Shown here: in pieces, positions 17,757-32,700 of the stretch
Layout of the letters: every line of letters begins with the position of its first letter
Numbering within the stretch: the first letter of the stretch is position 1
DNA from: Marinicellulosiphila megalodicopiae
GTDB taxonomy: Bacteria; Pseudomonadota; Gammaproteobacteria; Pseudomonadales; Natronospirillaceae
Direction: 5' to 3'
DNA: 64,000 nucleotides
Assembly: GCF_045862395.1 (NCBI RefSeq)
Contig: NZ_AP023087.1
Span: forward strand, 3,286,001-3,350,000
Notes under the pieces: generated by a model
The model's input: only the letters and a program-made list of their open reading frames with translations
Told to the model about the DNA's origin: nothing
The model's database searches: none
Made by a program: the position numbers and the translations under genes

Positions 17757-20700
17757 TTAAAGTGAGCTTAATGGGTTTTCTAAAAACCACTCAACTTTTT
17801 GTGAATTGCCTTCTTTCTTTTTGCGTTTACGGATATGGGTTTCTACTTCATCTTCTTCATCGTCATCTTGAACATTAAATTGACCATGAGAGAAAATCCA
17901 ACCGCCATCGGTTTTAATTAATGTCGGTACAGTTGGTACTAATGAGGCAATCGTATAGTTACCGTCAATATCCATGTCATTAGAATTAACACCTGGTGCA
18001 TAGACTTTACTTGAATCTTTTGAATCTACAGAATCCTCATCATCGGCTTGATCAAAACTGATCGTTGATAAAGTATTTGCAGTGTCAGTAGTTTCAATAC
18101 GGTCTTTACGTGGATCAATCACTGTTAAACCAGGGGAGCTTACAATATTGGTTTGGGTTAAGTTATCAATATAAGCAATGGGTGCATCAACATTTAACGT
18201 AATGCCGTTTTCAATACTGACCACTAACGGATTACTTGCACTGACACCCACACCAGAAGAATTAATTGTTAACTTCTCACCCGTTACCACAATCGAATCA
18301 TTAATGGTATTGCCTGTAAATACAGTGTCAGATGCGATGACCGTACCTGAACTATTTAAAACAACATTACCATAAGGGTTATCGATTTCAGTTAATTTAA
18401 TGTCACCATTTAAAGCATTCACTTCAATATTACCGCCACCTGATTGAATCACTGAACCATCTTTATAGGATTCATTCATCGTGACGCTTTTACCAATAAT
18501 GGTTAAGTCATATTCGTATGTATTAATTAAAGAGTTACTCAACAATACATCACCACCCACACCTGTTGATGATTCGTAAGACTTAAATGTCACATCTGAC
18601 GATAACTCACCATTAATTGAATTAAACGACATACCTTTAGAGCCTGTTGACGTGATGTCTCCATCAAAAGTGTAGACACCTTCAAAGGTTAGGTAGTCTG
18701 CGCTGACGTTGCCGAGGATGATAGTATTTGTATTTTTTTGAGTTTCACCTGATTCATCGACCCAAATATAAGCACTATTGAATTTTAGACCTGAGTTGCT
18801 TAATGAACTGACTTTAACATCTGATAAATCTAAATCACTATAAGCATTCACATTTTCAGATAAAGTAAGATCATAACTACCAATATCCGAATCAGTTATA
18901 AACTTACCACCAAGTGATAACCTTGAGGAATCTAATGTAAGTGCTATGTTTTGGCCATTAATTATTTCATCAGCACTAAGTGTTAAACTACTGGAGGTTG
19001 AAATATTACCAAATAAATTCAGTTTACTGCTCTCTACTGATAATGATTTTATTTCACCAGCAAACCCAATATTTTCACCTAATGTTACCGAACCATTCGT
19101 TGAAAGTTTCAAATTATTCTGTGCATTTTCATTAACTTCAACATTTGAATTATTAAATTGATCTGTAGCTGAATTAAATCTAATATCACCTTGATCTAAA
19201 TTTATTTCAGTTGTCGATGACAAACCAATCACACCAACATTAATTAGATCCAAGTCAATTGATTCATTACTAACAATGAATTGATCATCCACTATATTTT
19301 TAAATTCTGTATCATCAATTAAATTAATATCTTTAATATTTGAAGGTAGATTTAACTTATTTACATTAAAAGTAACATCATTCATTAGAACTATATCATT
19401 GTTAAAACTCATAACCGCGCTTGTTGCAGCAAAGTTTCCTGATAAATAAATATTTTCAGAATTTACATTTACAGACGTTGCTGCAGGTATTTTAATTCCA
19501 CCATTAATTATTAAATTGGTTGTTGAAAAATCAAGAGTTAATAAATCACTTGCATTTACATTCCCTTTAATAATTGTAGTATCTGAATCAAACTTCAAAT
19601 TAGCTTTTAATGCATTAGCTTCAAAATCACCTTCAATCTGGAATAATTCACCCTCAATAGAAGTTGACCCTATATTTAAAGTAGTAAATTTACCGTCCAA
19701 ATCAAACTCATTCACCTTAAGGTTAAGGTCGCTGCCTATATTATTAAAGTTCAAATCCGCATTTACTGTAAATTTATTAGCATTTACATTTAGCTCATTA
19801 TATTCAACAGAATCAGAATTCACATTTAATGAATTTACAGTATTTAATTCATTAATAATTACATTCTGTGCATTAATTGATACATCACTTTCTCTGACTT
19901 TTAAAGAAGTAGTCTTATCAAAATTGACTGCACCCGAAGTGTAAATATCTTGAGTTAAAATTACATCCCCTGAAGTGGCTGCTTTTAAAATTTTGCCTTC
20001 ATCTAATATATTCTTATTATCATCAGTATGAATATCGTCAGTTGTAATAATAACTCTTAGCGAAGTGACTGCTTCGTTAATTTCACTTCCACCAACTTTA
20101 CCTAAAGTCACATCACCACCAGCGATAATAATAACATTCTTATCTTTACTTGGTTTAGTAACATCACCAATGATATTAAACTGTGAAAGGTTCAAATCAT
20201 TTTTTGACTGTAAGGTTAAATCATTTTCAATAATAACCGCTTCGGTAGTATTAAAAGACAAACTACCATTCGCAACTAATTTTGATTCTACACTTGTCAC
20301 ACCATTAACAAATGGCGATTGACTTAAATATTGTTTATCAGAATTAAGAGATAGATCATTATCAGTAGTTACATTACCAATAACGTAAGTTTCACTAATT
20401 GTTTTTTCAGTATTTGGATTTAATTTAAGGAAATCTTCTCCAGAATAACCAACATGTAAATTATCTACAATCAAGTCACCTTGTTTATATTTAAATAAAT
20501 GATCAAAACTTGAATTCAATACAATATTATTTTCACCTAAAACCGATGATTGATATTCAGTACCAGTCACAGCTGCATCTGTTTTCATAACATCATCTTC
20601 AATATAATAAATGGATTCAACAGTACTACCAATAAAGACCTGCCCACCATCATTATCATTATCTAAATCACTAATATTTAAAAATAAATTTAAATCCAAT

Positions 20701-23700
20701 GCTTTACTGTCTGATAGAGAAGCAAAATCACCTGCAACATAAACAAGATCGTCGGCTTTAAGATGCAAATTAATATTTTGATTACTTGTGAATGAATTAA
20801 TTTTATCAAATTCAGAAAAAGTGAATTTGAATGCATCATCAATTGCATCATCATTTAGTGGTGCATTTACGGAATATACACCATCAGTTTCACTTACGGT
20901 TGCCCCATATAAATTATGAGATTGGAAAATTAATTTATTTTCATTTGTTGCAGTCAATGTGACAAAATCAGCACGAATTACACCGTTCAAATCCAAATCT
21001 GTTGCTTCAATATTAATTCGACTTTCACCATCATTTTCTGTAATTTCAGTAAAATAATATTCTGAGAAAAGAACCTCATCAAATTCTTCGCCACCTTCGT
21101 TAATTTTTACTTGTCGGATTATTTCTTTGTCGGCTAAATCACTTGCATTTTGATTTGCAATAATTTGTACATCGTCATTTATAATCAACCTACCTTTTTC
21201 ATTTTTAATGTCGATATAAGATGAAGAAATACTGGTTCCAATTACGATATCTTCATTTACATTTTCTATTGTTAAATCTGTAGAAGACAAATTAGCATTA
21301 CCGCTAAGTGATACACCATTATTAGCACTTATCATCAAATGCTCTGCATTTATGATATTACCTAAACTTAGCTTTCCAGTTTTTGAAACAATATTGTCAA
21401 CATTATCAGCTGTAGCAGTCGCAAAATCTAAATTTCCTGAAACTGTTAAATCTCCACCCACTACAATATCGCTTGAGCTATTTATTTGAGAAGCCGTTAA
21501 TGTCAATTCATGAGAATCAGTCACGTCACCTAAGTGAGCGTTAACGCCAGCAATAGTTATTTGTTTACCTGATTCTGAAGCAGAAATACTTGAAGGACCA
21601 GCTAAAGTAACTGTACCCAATGTGATATTTTGTGATCCAGACTGTAACGTACCTGCAATTTCTGTATTGCCCGTAATATGAGTTAAACCATTTATAAAGT
21701 TGGCTGTACCATTTATTGTTACACCGCCAGTATTAGTAAGTGTCGTAGCATTAATAATATTTGTACCATCTCCAAACACTATAGAGAAATTTTCATATTC
21801 AGAAGTTAAGTTTGTTGCAAATGAAGTGGCTGTTAATCCATTTAAGAATGCAATAGATTTAGCATCATTAGTCGCATTAACTACTACATCATTAGCAGTT
21901 ACAGACTTTGAAAACTCCACTCCACCTGAGTTAGTAACGGTTAAATCGTTAACCGCCACTGCAGCTTCAAAATCAACTGAACCGGTGGAATTAATCACTA
22001 AATTTCCAGTCCCTGCATCACCTAATCCATCAGTTGTTGTAACAACACCTGACACGGTCGTTTTCGAACTTTTACCTAAGGTTAATGTGTTTGAACCTTG
22101 AATATCGGTGTCACCAATGTTTAAAGCATTGGTTCCAGCTGAGATTGTGACGCTTTTTTTAACAGTGGTTTTCCCTAAGGTTAAATCACCATTCACCGCT
22201 GTTAAATTACTATTTAAAATTAAATCCACGCCAGATAAATCATTTGCCCGAATTTCTTCTTGAGCAGTTACCTCTAATGATTGAGTACCAGTTCCGGAGC
22301 CAACTGAACCATTAAAACTAATTAAACCAATATCATTTGATTCAGTATTACTTGCATCTGAAGCAGTTATTGAACTTTCTCCAGCAATACTTAGTTCATT
22401 AAAAGTCACATTACCATTTGATGCCGATAAATCACCATTTAAAGTTGTGGTTGTAACATCTGAGTAATCTTGATTACCTGTGGTTGTTACAGATTTTAAT
22501 GAAGCGGTATTTGCTGAAATAGTTAGGGAGTCTAAATTAATAACATTACCATCAATGTTTACAGCCCCTGTTGCAGTTGTAGTTAAACTTAATGCACCAG
22601 CACCATCAATTGTATTTAAATTAATATTTGCTGCGGATAAATCTCCATTCAAAATTGTATTGGTTACTTTTGTTAAGTTGATTTCTCCAGTCGCTGTTAC
22701 AGTTTGAAGATCGACTGAATCAGATTCAATCACAACATTTTTAGCATTATCAATAGCAATAGTCTCAAAACTATTAGCTGAAATAACATTGATATTTTCA
22801 ATATTATTAATAGCTGTTAGAGCCTGCCCATCTTTATTTTTAATAACAACATCACCTAAGCCAGCGACAAATGTAATTGATTCATCATCACCACCATCTT
22901 TTCCAGCTAATGTACCAATAATCGAAATATTCGTGTTTTTATTTGTACCGGTATTATCACCAAATAAAACATCGGTGCCGTCCATTATTTCAATATTACC
23001 TATAATTTCTAATTTTTGATTACCATCTATATCAACCGTACTAGAAGTTATTTCTATTAATTCATCATTATACTCATTACCAATAATTATATTGGTTGAG
23101 TTAATTTTCCCTGGAGATAGCTCCGTACTTTGGTCAATAAAAAATTGGTCAGCGATAATTGAAACGTCATTAACATTATCTGTATTATTTATTTTTAATC
23201 TTCCACCCGATGCAATTATCAATTCATTAATATTAATAATATCTTCGCTTACAGTCACATCTCCTGAAGATTTAATTGTAAGGTTAGTGCCACTTGCATT
23301 TGGATTTGGAACTAAAGTAGCCAGTCCAGTAATTGTCCCGTCAATCAGAATATCTCCAGCAGGATCTAAAATCAACTCTCGCAATTCTGGCTTCACATAT
23401 CCATCATCACCTTCATTAGAGCCTCCTGTATAGTCACTAATTAAACTCAAAGATGTTTGAATAACAACGTCTGTTCCGCTACTAGTATCGCCAACTTTTA
23501 GATTTTCAAGTTTAATATTCCCTGATGTAGAAATTAACTCAGTCGAAACAGTTGTGGTACTTTTACTGCCTCCTTCTAATCCATCCGAATAAGTTTGATC
23601 ACCCGTTGTATTAACAGAAGTTAATCCAATGGTATTTGCAGTGATCGTCAAAGATTCTAATTTATCTACCGCCTTATCAATCTTCACAGAACCGCCTAGA

Positions 23701-26700
23701 GCAGTAAGGGTTAAATGCTCAGCGTTGTTATTAGTAGTGTCTTGGCCAGTAACTGTTCCAGAAATGGTAATCGATTCAGCAGTTGTTTGATCATTATCTG
23801 CAGGGTTAATCTGAATTAAAGCATCAGAATTTGTTAATAATTCTAAATTGTTGATTGATATGGCTTCATTTTTAGTAATGATTGAACTTGCTTGACCTAA
23901 TGAAATTGTACCCACACCACCCAAATCACCAGTACCAATATACTGACCATGTAGAGTCAATGAATCTGAATCATTAGCTGCGTTTAATGTTTCGATTTGA
24001 ATATTTTGAGTATTATTTGTTTGACCTAAAATTAACGATTCATTCGCATCTAAATTTACATTTGTAAATGATAAATTATTTGAAGAATTAAAAGTGGCTG
24101 ACCCAATGACATTTACAGTTGTAAAATCATTATTAAAATCAGAAGTTACCGTACCTTGTATCGCTAAAGTATCTACCCCAGTTACGCCGCCATTAGCATC
24201 TTTAAAAGAAATCGTGCCAGAACCAGCTTGAAGAGTTAAGGTATCACCAGCAGAGCCAACGACAGAATTAATTGAGATATTGCCACTACCACCAGTAGCA
24301 TCAAGAACCAAGTTTGCTGATGCCCCGTTTGCTGGTGACCCAATAGTTAATTTATTTAAATTAATCGCACTGCCAGCGGTTAAATTTCCATTTACAGTTG
24401 TTATCCCAATAACATCTAAATAATTTTGTTCACCTGTACTTGTCACCGAACCTATGGCTGCTGTCGTACCTGCATCAATATCAACAGTATTTACGTTAGT
24501 CACTTCACCTGTTATCGAAACAAAAGTATTAGCATCTACATCAAATGTATTTCCATTACCTGTCACACCACCCGTAATTATGATACTTGTACCTGTCGCC
24601 GATAATGCCTCGTTAGTTAATAAATTAATTTCAGCAAAGCTCAAACTCGAACCACTTAACGCACCATTTAATGTTGCTATTCCAGAGTAATTTTGTAGGC
24701 CAGAAGTCGTCACAGTATTTAAACTGACGTTGTCGCCACTAGTCGTCAAACTCTCTAATTTTGTAACCTCACCTTTAACCGTAGTATTCGTTGAAGTTAA
24801 CAAAACACTCTCTGTATTGTTTGCTGCCAAACTACCCTGCAATGTGCCGTTGATTACAATCGCACCTGCAGCTGAATTAATTGAAACATCTGTGGTTTTA
24901 GTTGTTTCAGCAATTTTTACATTCCCATCGACTTTTGTAATATTTGTCCCAGCTTCACGACCAAATGTAATATCACCTGATGTAGCTGTTAAATCCCCAG
25001 TCAAAGTCGTTGTACCAACACCTGAATAATCTTGACTGCCAGTACTTGTAATCGCACCAAGTATTGCCGTTGTTTTAGCATCAACATCAATGGATGAAAT
25101 ATCTTCTACTGCACCTGTTATCGAAACAAAAGTATTAGCATCTACATCAAATGTATTTCCATTACCTGTCACACCACCCGTAATTGTGATACTTGTACCT
25201 GTCGCCGATAATGCCTCGTTAGTTAATAAATTAATTTCAGCAAAGCTCAAACTCGAACCACTTAACGCACCATTTAATGTTGCTATTCCAGAGTAATTTT
25301 GTAGGCCAGAAGTCGTCACAGTATTTAAACTAACGTTGCCGCCACTAGTCGTCAAACTCTCTAATTTTGTAACCTCACCTTTAACCGTAGTATTCGTTGA
25401 AGTTAACAAAACACTCTCTGTATTGTTTGCTGCCAAACTACCCTGCAATGTGCCGTTGATTACAATCGCACCTGCAGCTGAATTAATTGACACATCTGTA
25501 TCATTACCCGTTTCAGCAATTTTTACATTCCCATCGACTTTTGTAATATTTGCCCCAGCTTCACGACCAAATGTAATATCACCTGATGTAGCTGTTAAAT
25601 CTCCATTTAAAGTCGTTGTACCAACACCTGAATAATCTTGACTGCCAGCACTTGTAATCGCTCCAAGTGTTGCCGTTGTTTTAGCATCAACATCAATGGA
25701 TGAAATATCTTCCACTGCACCTGTTATCGAAACAAAAGTATTAGCATCTACATCGAATGTATTTCCATTACCTGTCACACCACCCGTAATTATGATACTT
25801 GTACCTGTCGCCGATAATGCCTCGTTAGTTAATAAATTAATTTCAGCAAAGCTCAAACTCGAACCACTTAACGCACCATTTAATGTTGCTATTCCAGAGT
25901 AATTTTGTAGGCCAGAAGTCGTCACAGTATTTAAACTGACGTTGCCGCCACTAGTCGTCAAACTCTCTAATTTTGTAACCTCACCTTTAACCGTAGTATT
26001 CGTTGAAGTTAACAAAACACTCTCTGTATTGTTTGCCGCCAAACTACCCTGCAATGTGCCGTTGATTACAATCGCACCTGCAGCTGAATTAATTGAAACA
26101 TCTGTGGTTTTAGTTGTTTCAGCAATTTTTACATTCCCATCGACTTTTGTAATATTTGTCCCAGCTTCACGACCAAATGTAATATCACCTGATGTAGCTG
26201 TTAAATCCCCAGTCAAAGTCGTTGTACCAACACCTGAATAATCTTGACTGCCAGTACTTGTAATCGCACCAAGTATTGCCGTTGTTTTAGCATCAACATC
26301 AATGGATGAAATATCTTCTACTGCACCTGTTATCGAAACAAAAGTATTAGCATCTACATCAAATGTATTTCCATTACCTGTCACACCACCCGTAATTGTG
26401 ATACTTGTACCTGTCGCCGATAATGCCTCGTTAGTTAATAAATTAATTTCAGCAAAGCTCAAACTCGAACCACTTAACGCACCATTTAATGTTGCTATTC
26501 CAGAGTAATTTTGTAGGCCAGAAGTCGTCACAGTATTTAAACTAACGTTGCCGCCACTAGTCGTCAAACTCTCTAATTTTGTAACCTCACCTTTAACCGT
26601 AGTATTCGTTGAAGTTAACAAAACACTCTCTGTATTGTTTGCTGCCAAACTACCCTGCAATGTGCCGTTGATTACAATCGCACCTGCAGCTGAATTAATT

Positions 26701-29700
26701 GAAACATCTGTATCATTACCCGTTTCAGCAATTTTTACATTCCCATCGACTTTTGTAATATTTGTCCCAGCTTCACGACCAAATGTAATATCACCTGATG
26801 TAGCTGTTAAATCTCCATTTAAAGTCGTTGTGCCAACACCTGAATAATTTTGAGCACCTGAAGTGGATACTGAGTTTAATGAAGCGGTATTACCTGTAAG
26901 CGTTAAGCCGCCTAATGAAGAAACAGTACCGTCAATTTCAATAGCATTCCCCTTAGCAATTATTGATAACGTTTCATTATCACCATTACCTGTCACAGTA
27001 CCTAATACATTCACTGCACCACTTTGAGTGGTAATAGAAATATTTTCATCCACTACAACATTGCCAGCAACTGCACTTAATACAGGAGCTGTACTTGCTT
27101 CGCGACCAAAGGTAATTGAACCAGAGGTGGTTGAATGTAAATCACCATTTAATGTAGTTTGAGTCACAGCCGAGTAATCTTGCGCACCAGTGGTTGTTAC
27201 AGAATTTAAAGTTGCTGAATCTGCATCCAATGTGAATGAAACTAAGTTTGATACAGCATCATTTAAAGCAATATTTGACAACACACCATCAGCATCATTT
27301 GCTGTAATTTCTAATGATTCCGTTCCTGCAGAACCTTGTAATTCAGAGTGAATCGTAATATTACCATTATTTGCAGTAATTGAATGTCCAGTAGTATTAA
27401 CCGTTACTTTTTCAGTACCCGCACCATCACCAATTGTAATATCACCAGCTGCACTTACTTCCAATGAATTATTTAAAGCCAGTAAATTAACAGCTGAATA
27501 ATCTTGTGCACCTGTTGTAGTCACCTGACCCAGTTCAGCACTTGCACCTGAAACAGTTAGCGAATCTAAAGATACTGATTGATAAGTATCTGTTGGTTGT
27601 AAAGTGAAATCTCCATCTTTAAAATAAACACTACCCGTACCTGCCGTCAAGTTTAGATGCTCTGTACCAGCACCAGCACCCGATCCATCTGAAGTGTCAA
27701 CAATACTATCTAATTCACTTACTTCAGATAAACTTAAAACAGAACCTTTAAACTGAATATCGCCATCTGTCACACCACCACTAAGAACGGAATTTAATGA
27801 CAATGTGACTCCTTCAGCTAATGCAACATCATTTTCAAAAATGAAATTTTGCCCTGCCGAATTTAAATTTAAAGTGTTATCAATTACGATTGTGTCGTTA
27901 TATAGATCTGAATTATTAGTATCTGAAAAAGTAATATCCCCACCGTCAGCAGAACCACTTAATCCATTTAAAGTTAAATCTTCAATTCCATTTATTGCCC
28001 CACCTAAATTGATAGTGCCTGAGCCTGTTTGAATGGATACTATTTCGTCCTCAGCACCATAAACGGGAGTTGCTTCATTATCTATTACATCATCATAATT
28101 AGTCGCTTTTTCAGAAATATCACCTGAAAATGTAATATTTCCCGCTGAGTTTTCTCCAGTGGAAACAGTTAAATTTCCATCTTCTGCAATTAGAACATTT
28201 TCTTCAAAAGTAATATTATGATTGTTATAAGTTAAATTTAAATTGCTAACAGTTAAAACCTGATTCGCTTCTTCATTTACTTTATCCCTAAAAATTAAAT
28301 TACCTGAGGCATCTAAATCAGCAGTAATATCATTAATAATGATTGTCGATAATCCAGTACTACTATAATTTAAATTATTTATAGAAATATTCGAAGCACC
28401 TGCTGATAATGTTAATGACTCTGCATCATTACCATCTACACCTTCAACATTATTTAAAGAAATACCCCCATCAGAATTAGTGATAGAAGCCGTTGTAGCT
28501 TCGGCAATTATAATTTTATCATCAGTTGTTGAACTAAAAGTAATGTCGCCCGTACTTGATGAATTTAATGAACCATTCAAAGTTAAGGTATTTACTGCTG
28601 AATAATCTTGTGCTCCTGATGTGTTTACATCACCAAGAAATAAAGAATTTGCAGTCACTGTTAAAGAATTTAAATCAGCATCACTACCAATATTACCAAT
28701 AGTGATTATTCCATTAGTTGTATTTGCAGTTAATTGTAAATCTTGACCAGCTGCCGAAATGCTCCCAGCAGAAATATTTCCTGATGTTGAAGATAAAGTA
28801 GTTAAAGGCGCCGTTCCATTAGTTGTTAAAGTTGTTAAAGTTGTTACCTTTGAATAATCCTGATCATAAGTGGTTGTAACAGATTTTATATTTGCAGAAG
28901 TTGCATCTAAGGTTAAGGTATTTAGCGTTGCAGTTTCTGAATCTATATCGATAGTATCAGCAGTTAAATTTATATCAACTGAACTATCATTTAAAAGACC
29001 GTTAAGATTTATAGTTTTAGAACTACCTCCACCAGTTAAATAGGCTAAGTTTAAATCTTGGTCTGCTGTCAAACTGGTACTATCAATATCTATTTGGTTA
29101 TTTGTTTCTTCTATATTAATTCCATTAACATCAAAATTTGTAATACTCGAAACTAAATTGCCAAACGTAACTTTGTTAAAACCCGCATCAATCGAAACCG
29201 TATCTAGATTAGATACTTCACCAGTAAAAGTTATTGCTCCACCAGTAGAAGTGACATTTAAAGATTCCTTAGCGTTAGTTGTTGCATCCCCAGTCACAGA
29301 AGCAAAATTAACAGCCTGATCAGATGACACTGACAAAGTTTTTCCGTCTTTTATTTGAAGTGCCGAAATGAAAGAAACATCTTGCCCAGAGAATTCAACG
29401 TTTAAGTTATTATCGATAGTTGTTGTAACAAATACTAAATCACCGTCATTGTCAACATTACCATCATCTACTCCATCAACATTAAAAGTGACATCCAATC
29501 CATTTAAATTAATTTCGCCAATATTTGCATTAACTAATTGATTATCAAATGTGATTTTTCCAGTAGCAGTACCACTATTTGTATCAAGAGTTAGATTATT
29601 TGAATTTACTGCATTAAAAGTAGTGCCTGCAAAAGTTATGTCACCACCTAGATAGGTTAAACCTAAGTTTGAAGATAAAACGCCCGATGAAAAATTCAAT

Positions 29701-32700
29701 TCATTCACCGTCTCGCTATCAACAATAGTAGAAACGCCGCTCCCAACCATTCCATTTATAGTAATTGTTGAAAGTTTTTCTTTATCTCCATTTTTAAGTG
29801 AATTAACAGTATCTAACGAATTCTCGTCAAAGTTTGTTGATGTTAAAACAATGGCCTCTCCATTAGTATCAAAGGTTATTGATTCATCTGAATTTGCACT
29901 CTCATCCGTATTTGAAGTAGATTTAAATTCACCTGAAATTTCACCAGTAATAGTTGCTGTATACTTCCCTTTTGTCGTTACTTGTTCGTTTACTTTGGTA
30001 CCTACATTAAAAGTCGCTTTAACTCCGTCCGTTACAACAATATTATTTGCTATAAATGCATCATCCCCTTCTGCATCCGAGTCAATTGTATAAGTTGTCC
30101 CTTGTAAATATGTAGTATCTACAGCAGCATAATTTTGATCACCACGGGTACTTATAACTCCAGTCTTCCCTAAATAAGCAGAATCAGCAGTTAAAGTTAA
30201 TTTACCCACTAGGGCATTGCCGATTGCGATAGAACCTGATGCAACACCTTCAGAATCAATAGCATTAATGACTACTTGTTGATAAATATTGTTGTTATTA
30301 ACTGTATTTAAAGAACCGATATTTATTACATTACCATCTACTGAATTAGTAACATTAACATTACTAATTGAAGCAACTTGATCACCAACATTTTTATTAC
30401 TAAAAAAGCCACTATCCGCATCCGCTTGGGTTTTAATGTGCAGAAACTCAAGGTTTTCAGCATTCAACCCTCCGCCATCTGTAACGGTTTGTGTTGCTCC
30501 AGTAATAGCTAAATCGCCATAAACAGTAGTAATACCTGTATATTTTTGGCTTGAAACTGTCGTCACATTTTTAACTGAACTTGTTCCATTTAATTCAAAT
30601 GAATTTAAATTAGTAACGTCCCCACCAATTTCAATATTATCAGCGGCAAAGCTTACGTTTCTTAATTCTAAGTCTTGAGAATTATCCGAAAGACCACTCG
30701 TTACTATTCTCGATGTTTTAGTTGTACCGATTTCAACAAATTTTGTTGAAAAACTGATATTTAAATCAGTACTTAATACTGAATCAGGAATAATCAAATC
30801 ATATATTTGATTCCCATTCCCAGCATTTGTATATGCTGTTGTCACTGTTAACCCATTTAATTTTGTAAACATTAATGGATTTTCATTATTACCGTCACCA
30901 ACACCAATCAAGTTATTAAACGACATCAAACCTGAACCAGTAGTTAAATCTAAGTTGCCATTGTCATCATCAACATCAATGATGATGTAACCATTAAATG
31001 TAATATCATTTCCTTCATTGACGACTGTTAAGTATGAATTATTATTAAAAGCTAAATTTTCTTCAAAAGTTAGCGTCCCAAATCCATAATTAAATTTAAG
31101 GGTATCGTTGACTATAAATTTTTCAGCATCTGAGGTCTTATCAGTACGTGACCCAGTAAAACTACCAAATGTTAAATTACCACTAATTGATGTAATTTCA
31201 GTAAAGTTATTTAACGTTAAACTTTGACCGGACTCCGTAGTTCCTACTGCACCAGTAAAATCAATTAACCCTGTCCCACTTTGAATACTTAAAGAATGAC
31301 CACCTAAATTTAAACTGCCAAGTGACACTGCATCATCACTTGTCGTTAACGTTACAGTTGATCCTATGGTCACATCCCCAGATGCTGAATAATCCTGCGC
31401 ACCAGAGCTAGTCACACTTCCATTTAGAGTTAAACTTTTACCTGTCACAGTTACAACATCAGCATCTGTTATCGCACCCAACGTAACAACACCGTCAGCA
31501 CCAGCATCAACTGTTAAATCACGAGCTGTAGTGCCAGTGCCATTTGCATCAACTGCACCTAAAGTAATATCAGTACCTGTAGAGTCTAAAGTCACGTCTG
31601 CATTTAAACCTACCGCACCCAAATTTTGACTGCCACTAGTAGTTAAATTACCCGTTAAATTTGTATTAGTTGCAGACACCGTATTATTAGTACCAGTAAC
31701 TTTCAATCCTTTAGTATTATTTTGATTTAACGTACCAACTGAGATACTAGAATTAATTTTTAACGCGTTTTGATTACTGGTTACTGAATTATTCTGTATG
31801 GTTAAAATACCAGTCCCGTTAGAAACTGTGGTGTTTTTAATGCTTCCAGATGTAATTTCACCTGTTTGATTTGCGCCAATGGTTAATTCTTTAGCATCTG
31901 TTATTGCTATGCTGGTCGCAAGAATCGCATTTGTTCCAGTATCTAACAAACTATTATCAGTAACAGAAACCACGCCTAAATTAGCAGCCCCCCCAGCAAC
32001 TATCTTACCTTTCAAAGTTGTTGAACCTGCAGTAACACTGCTTGTTACATTAATGCCGTCAATAGTGGTATCACCATCACCATCATCAACAGTCAATGAA
32101 CCTACATCAATATTTCCAACAATGCTCAATGTGTCATTTGATGTGATAGACAAAGCACCTTTATTTGTACCCGTATTTGTCGTTGTTTTTTTAATTCCGT
32201 TTGTGACAGTAACTTCTCCAGTTTGACTGCTATCAATCGTTAATGTGACATCATCATTAATAGTGATGCCATTAGCCTTTATTGTATTCCCACCAGCACT
32301 TAACGTGCTATTACCAGCAACCCTCACCAAACCAGTAAATGTAATATCGTCTTTTAATGTTAAATTTTGATTTAGAGTCGCAGTTGTAGCCGTTAATGTT
32401 GAACCAGAGTCTATTACTGATGCAGCATTTACTGTCAAAGCACCCAACGACAACCCACCTGTTGCCGTTAAATTACCTGACAAACTGGTTGCATTGGCCG
32501 TGACAGATGTTAAACCTGTTACACCAGATTCTTCATTTTGGTTGAATGTTTCAACATTAATAGCGCCAGTGATTGAAAGTGCATTACTAACGTTTGAATT
32601 ATTTTGGATGGTTAACGTTTCAGTACCATTACCGCTTGACGCTTTATTAATACCTTGCGTTGCTGTAATTGCTCCCGAATGAGAGTTAGAAATTATTAGG

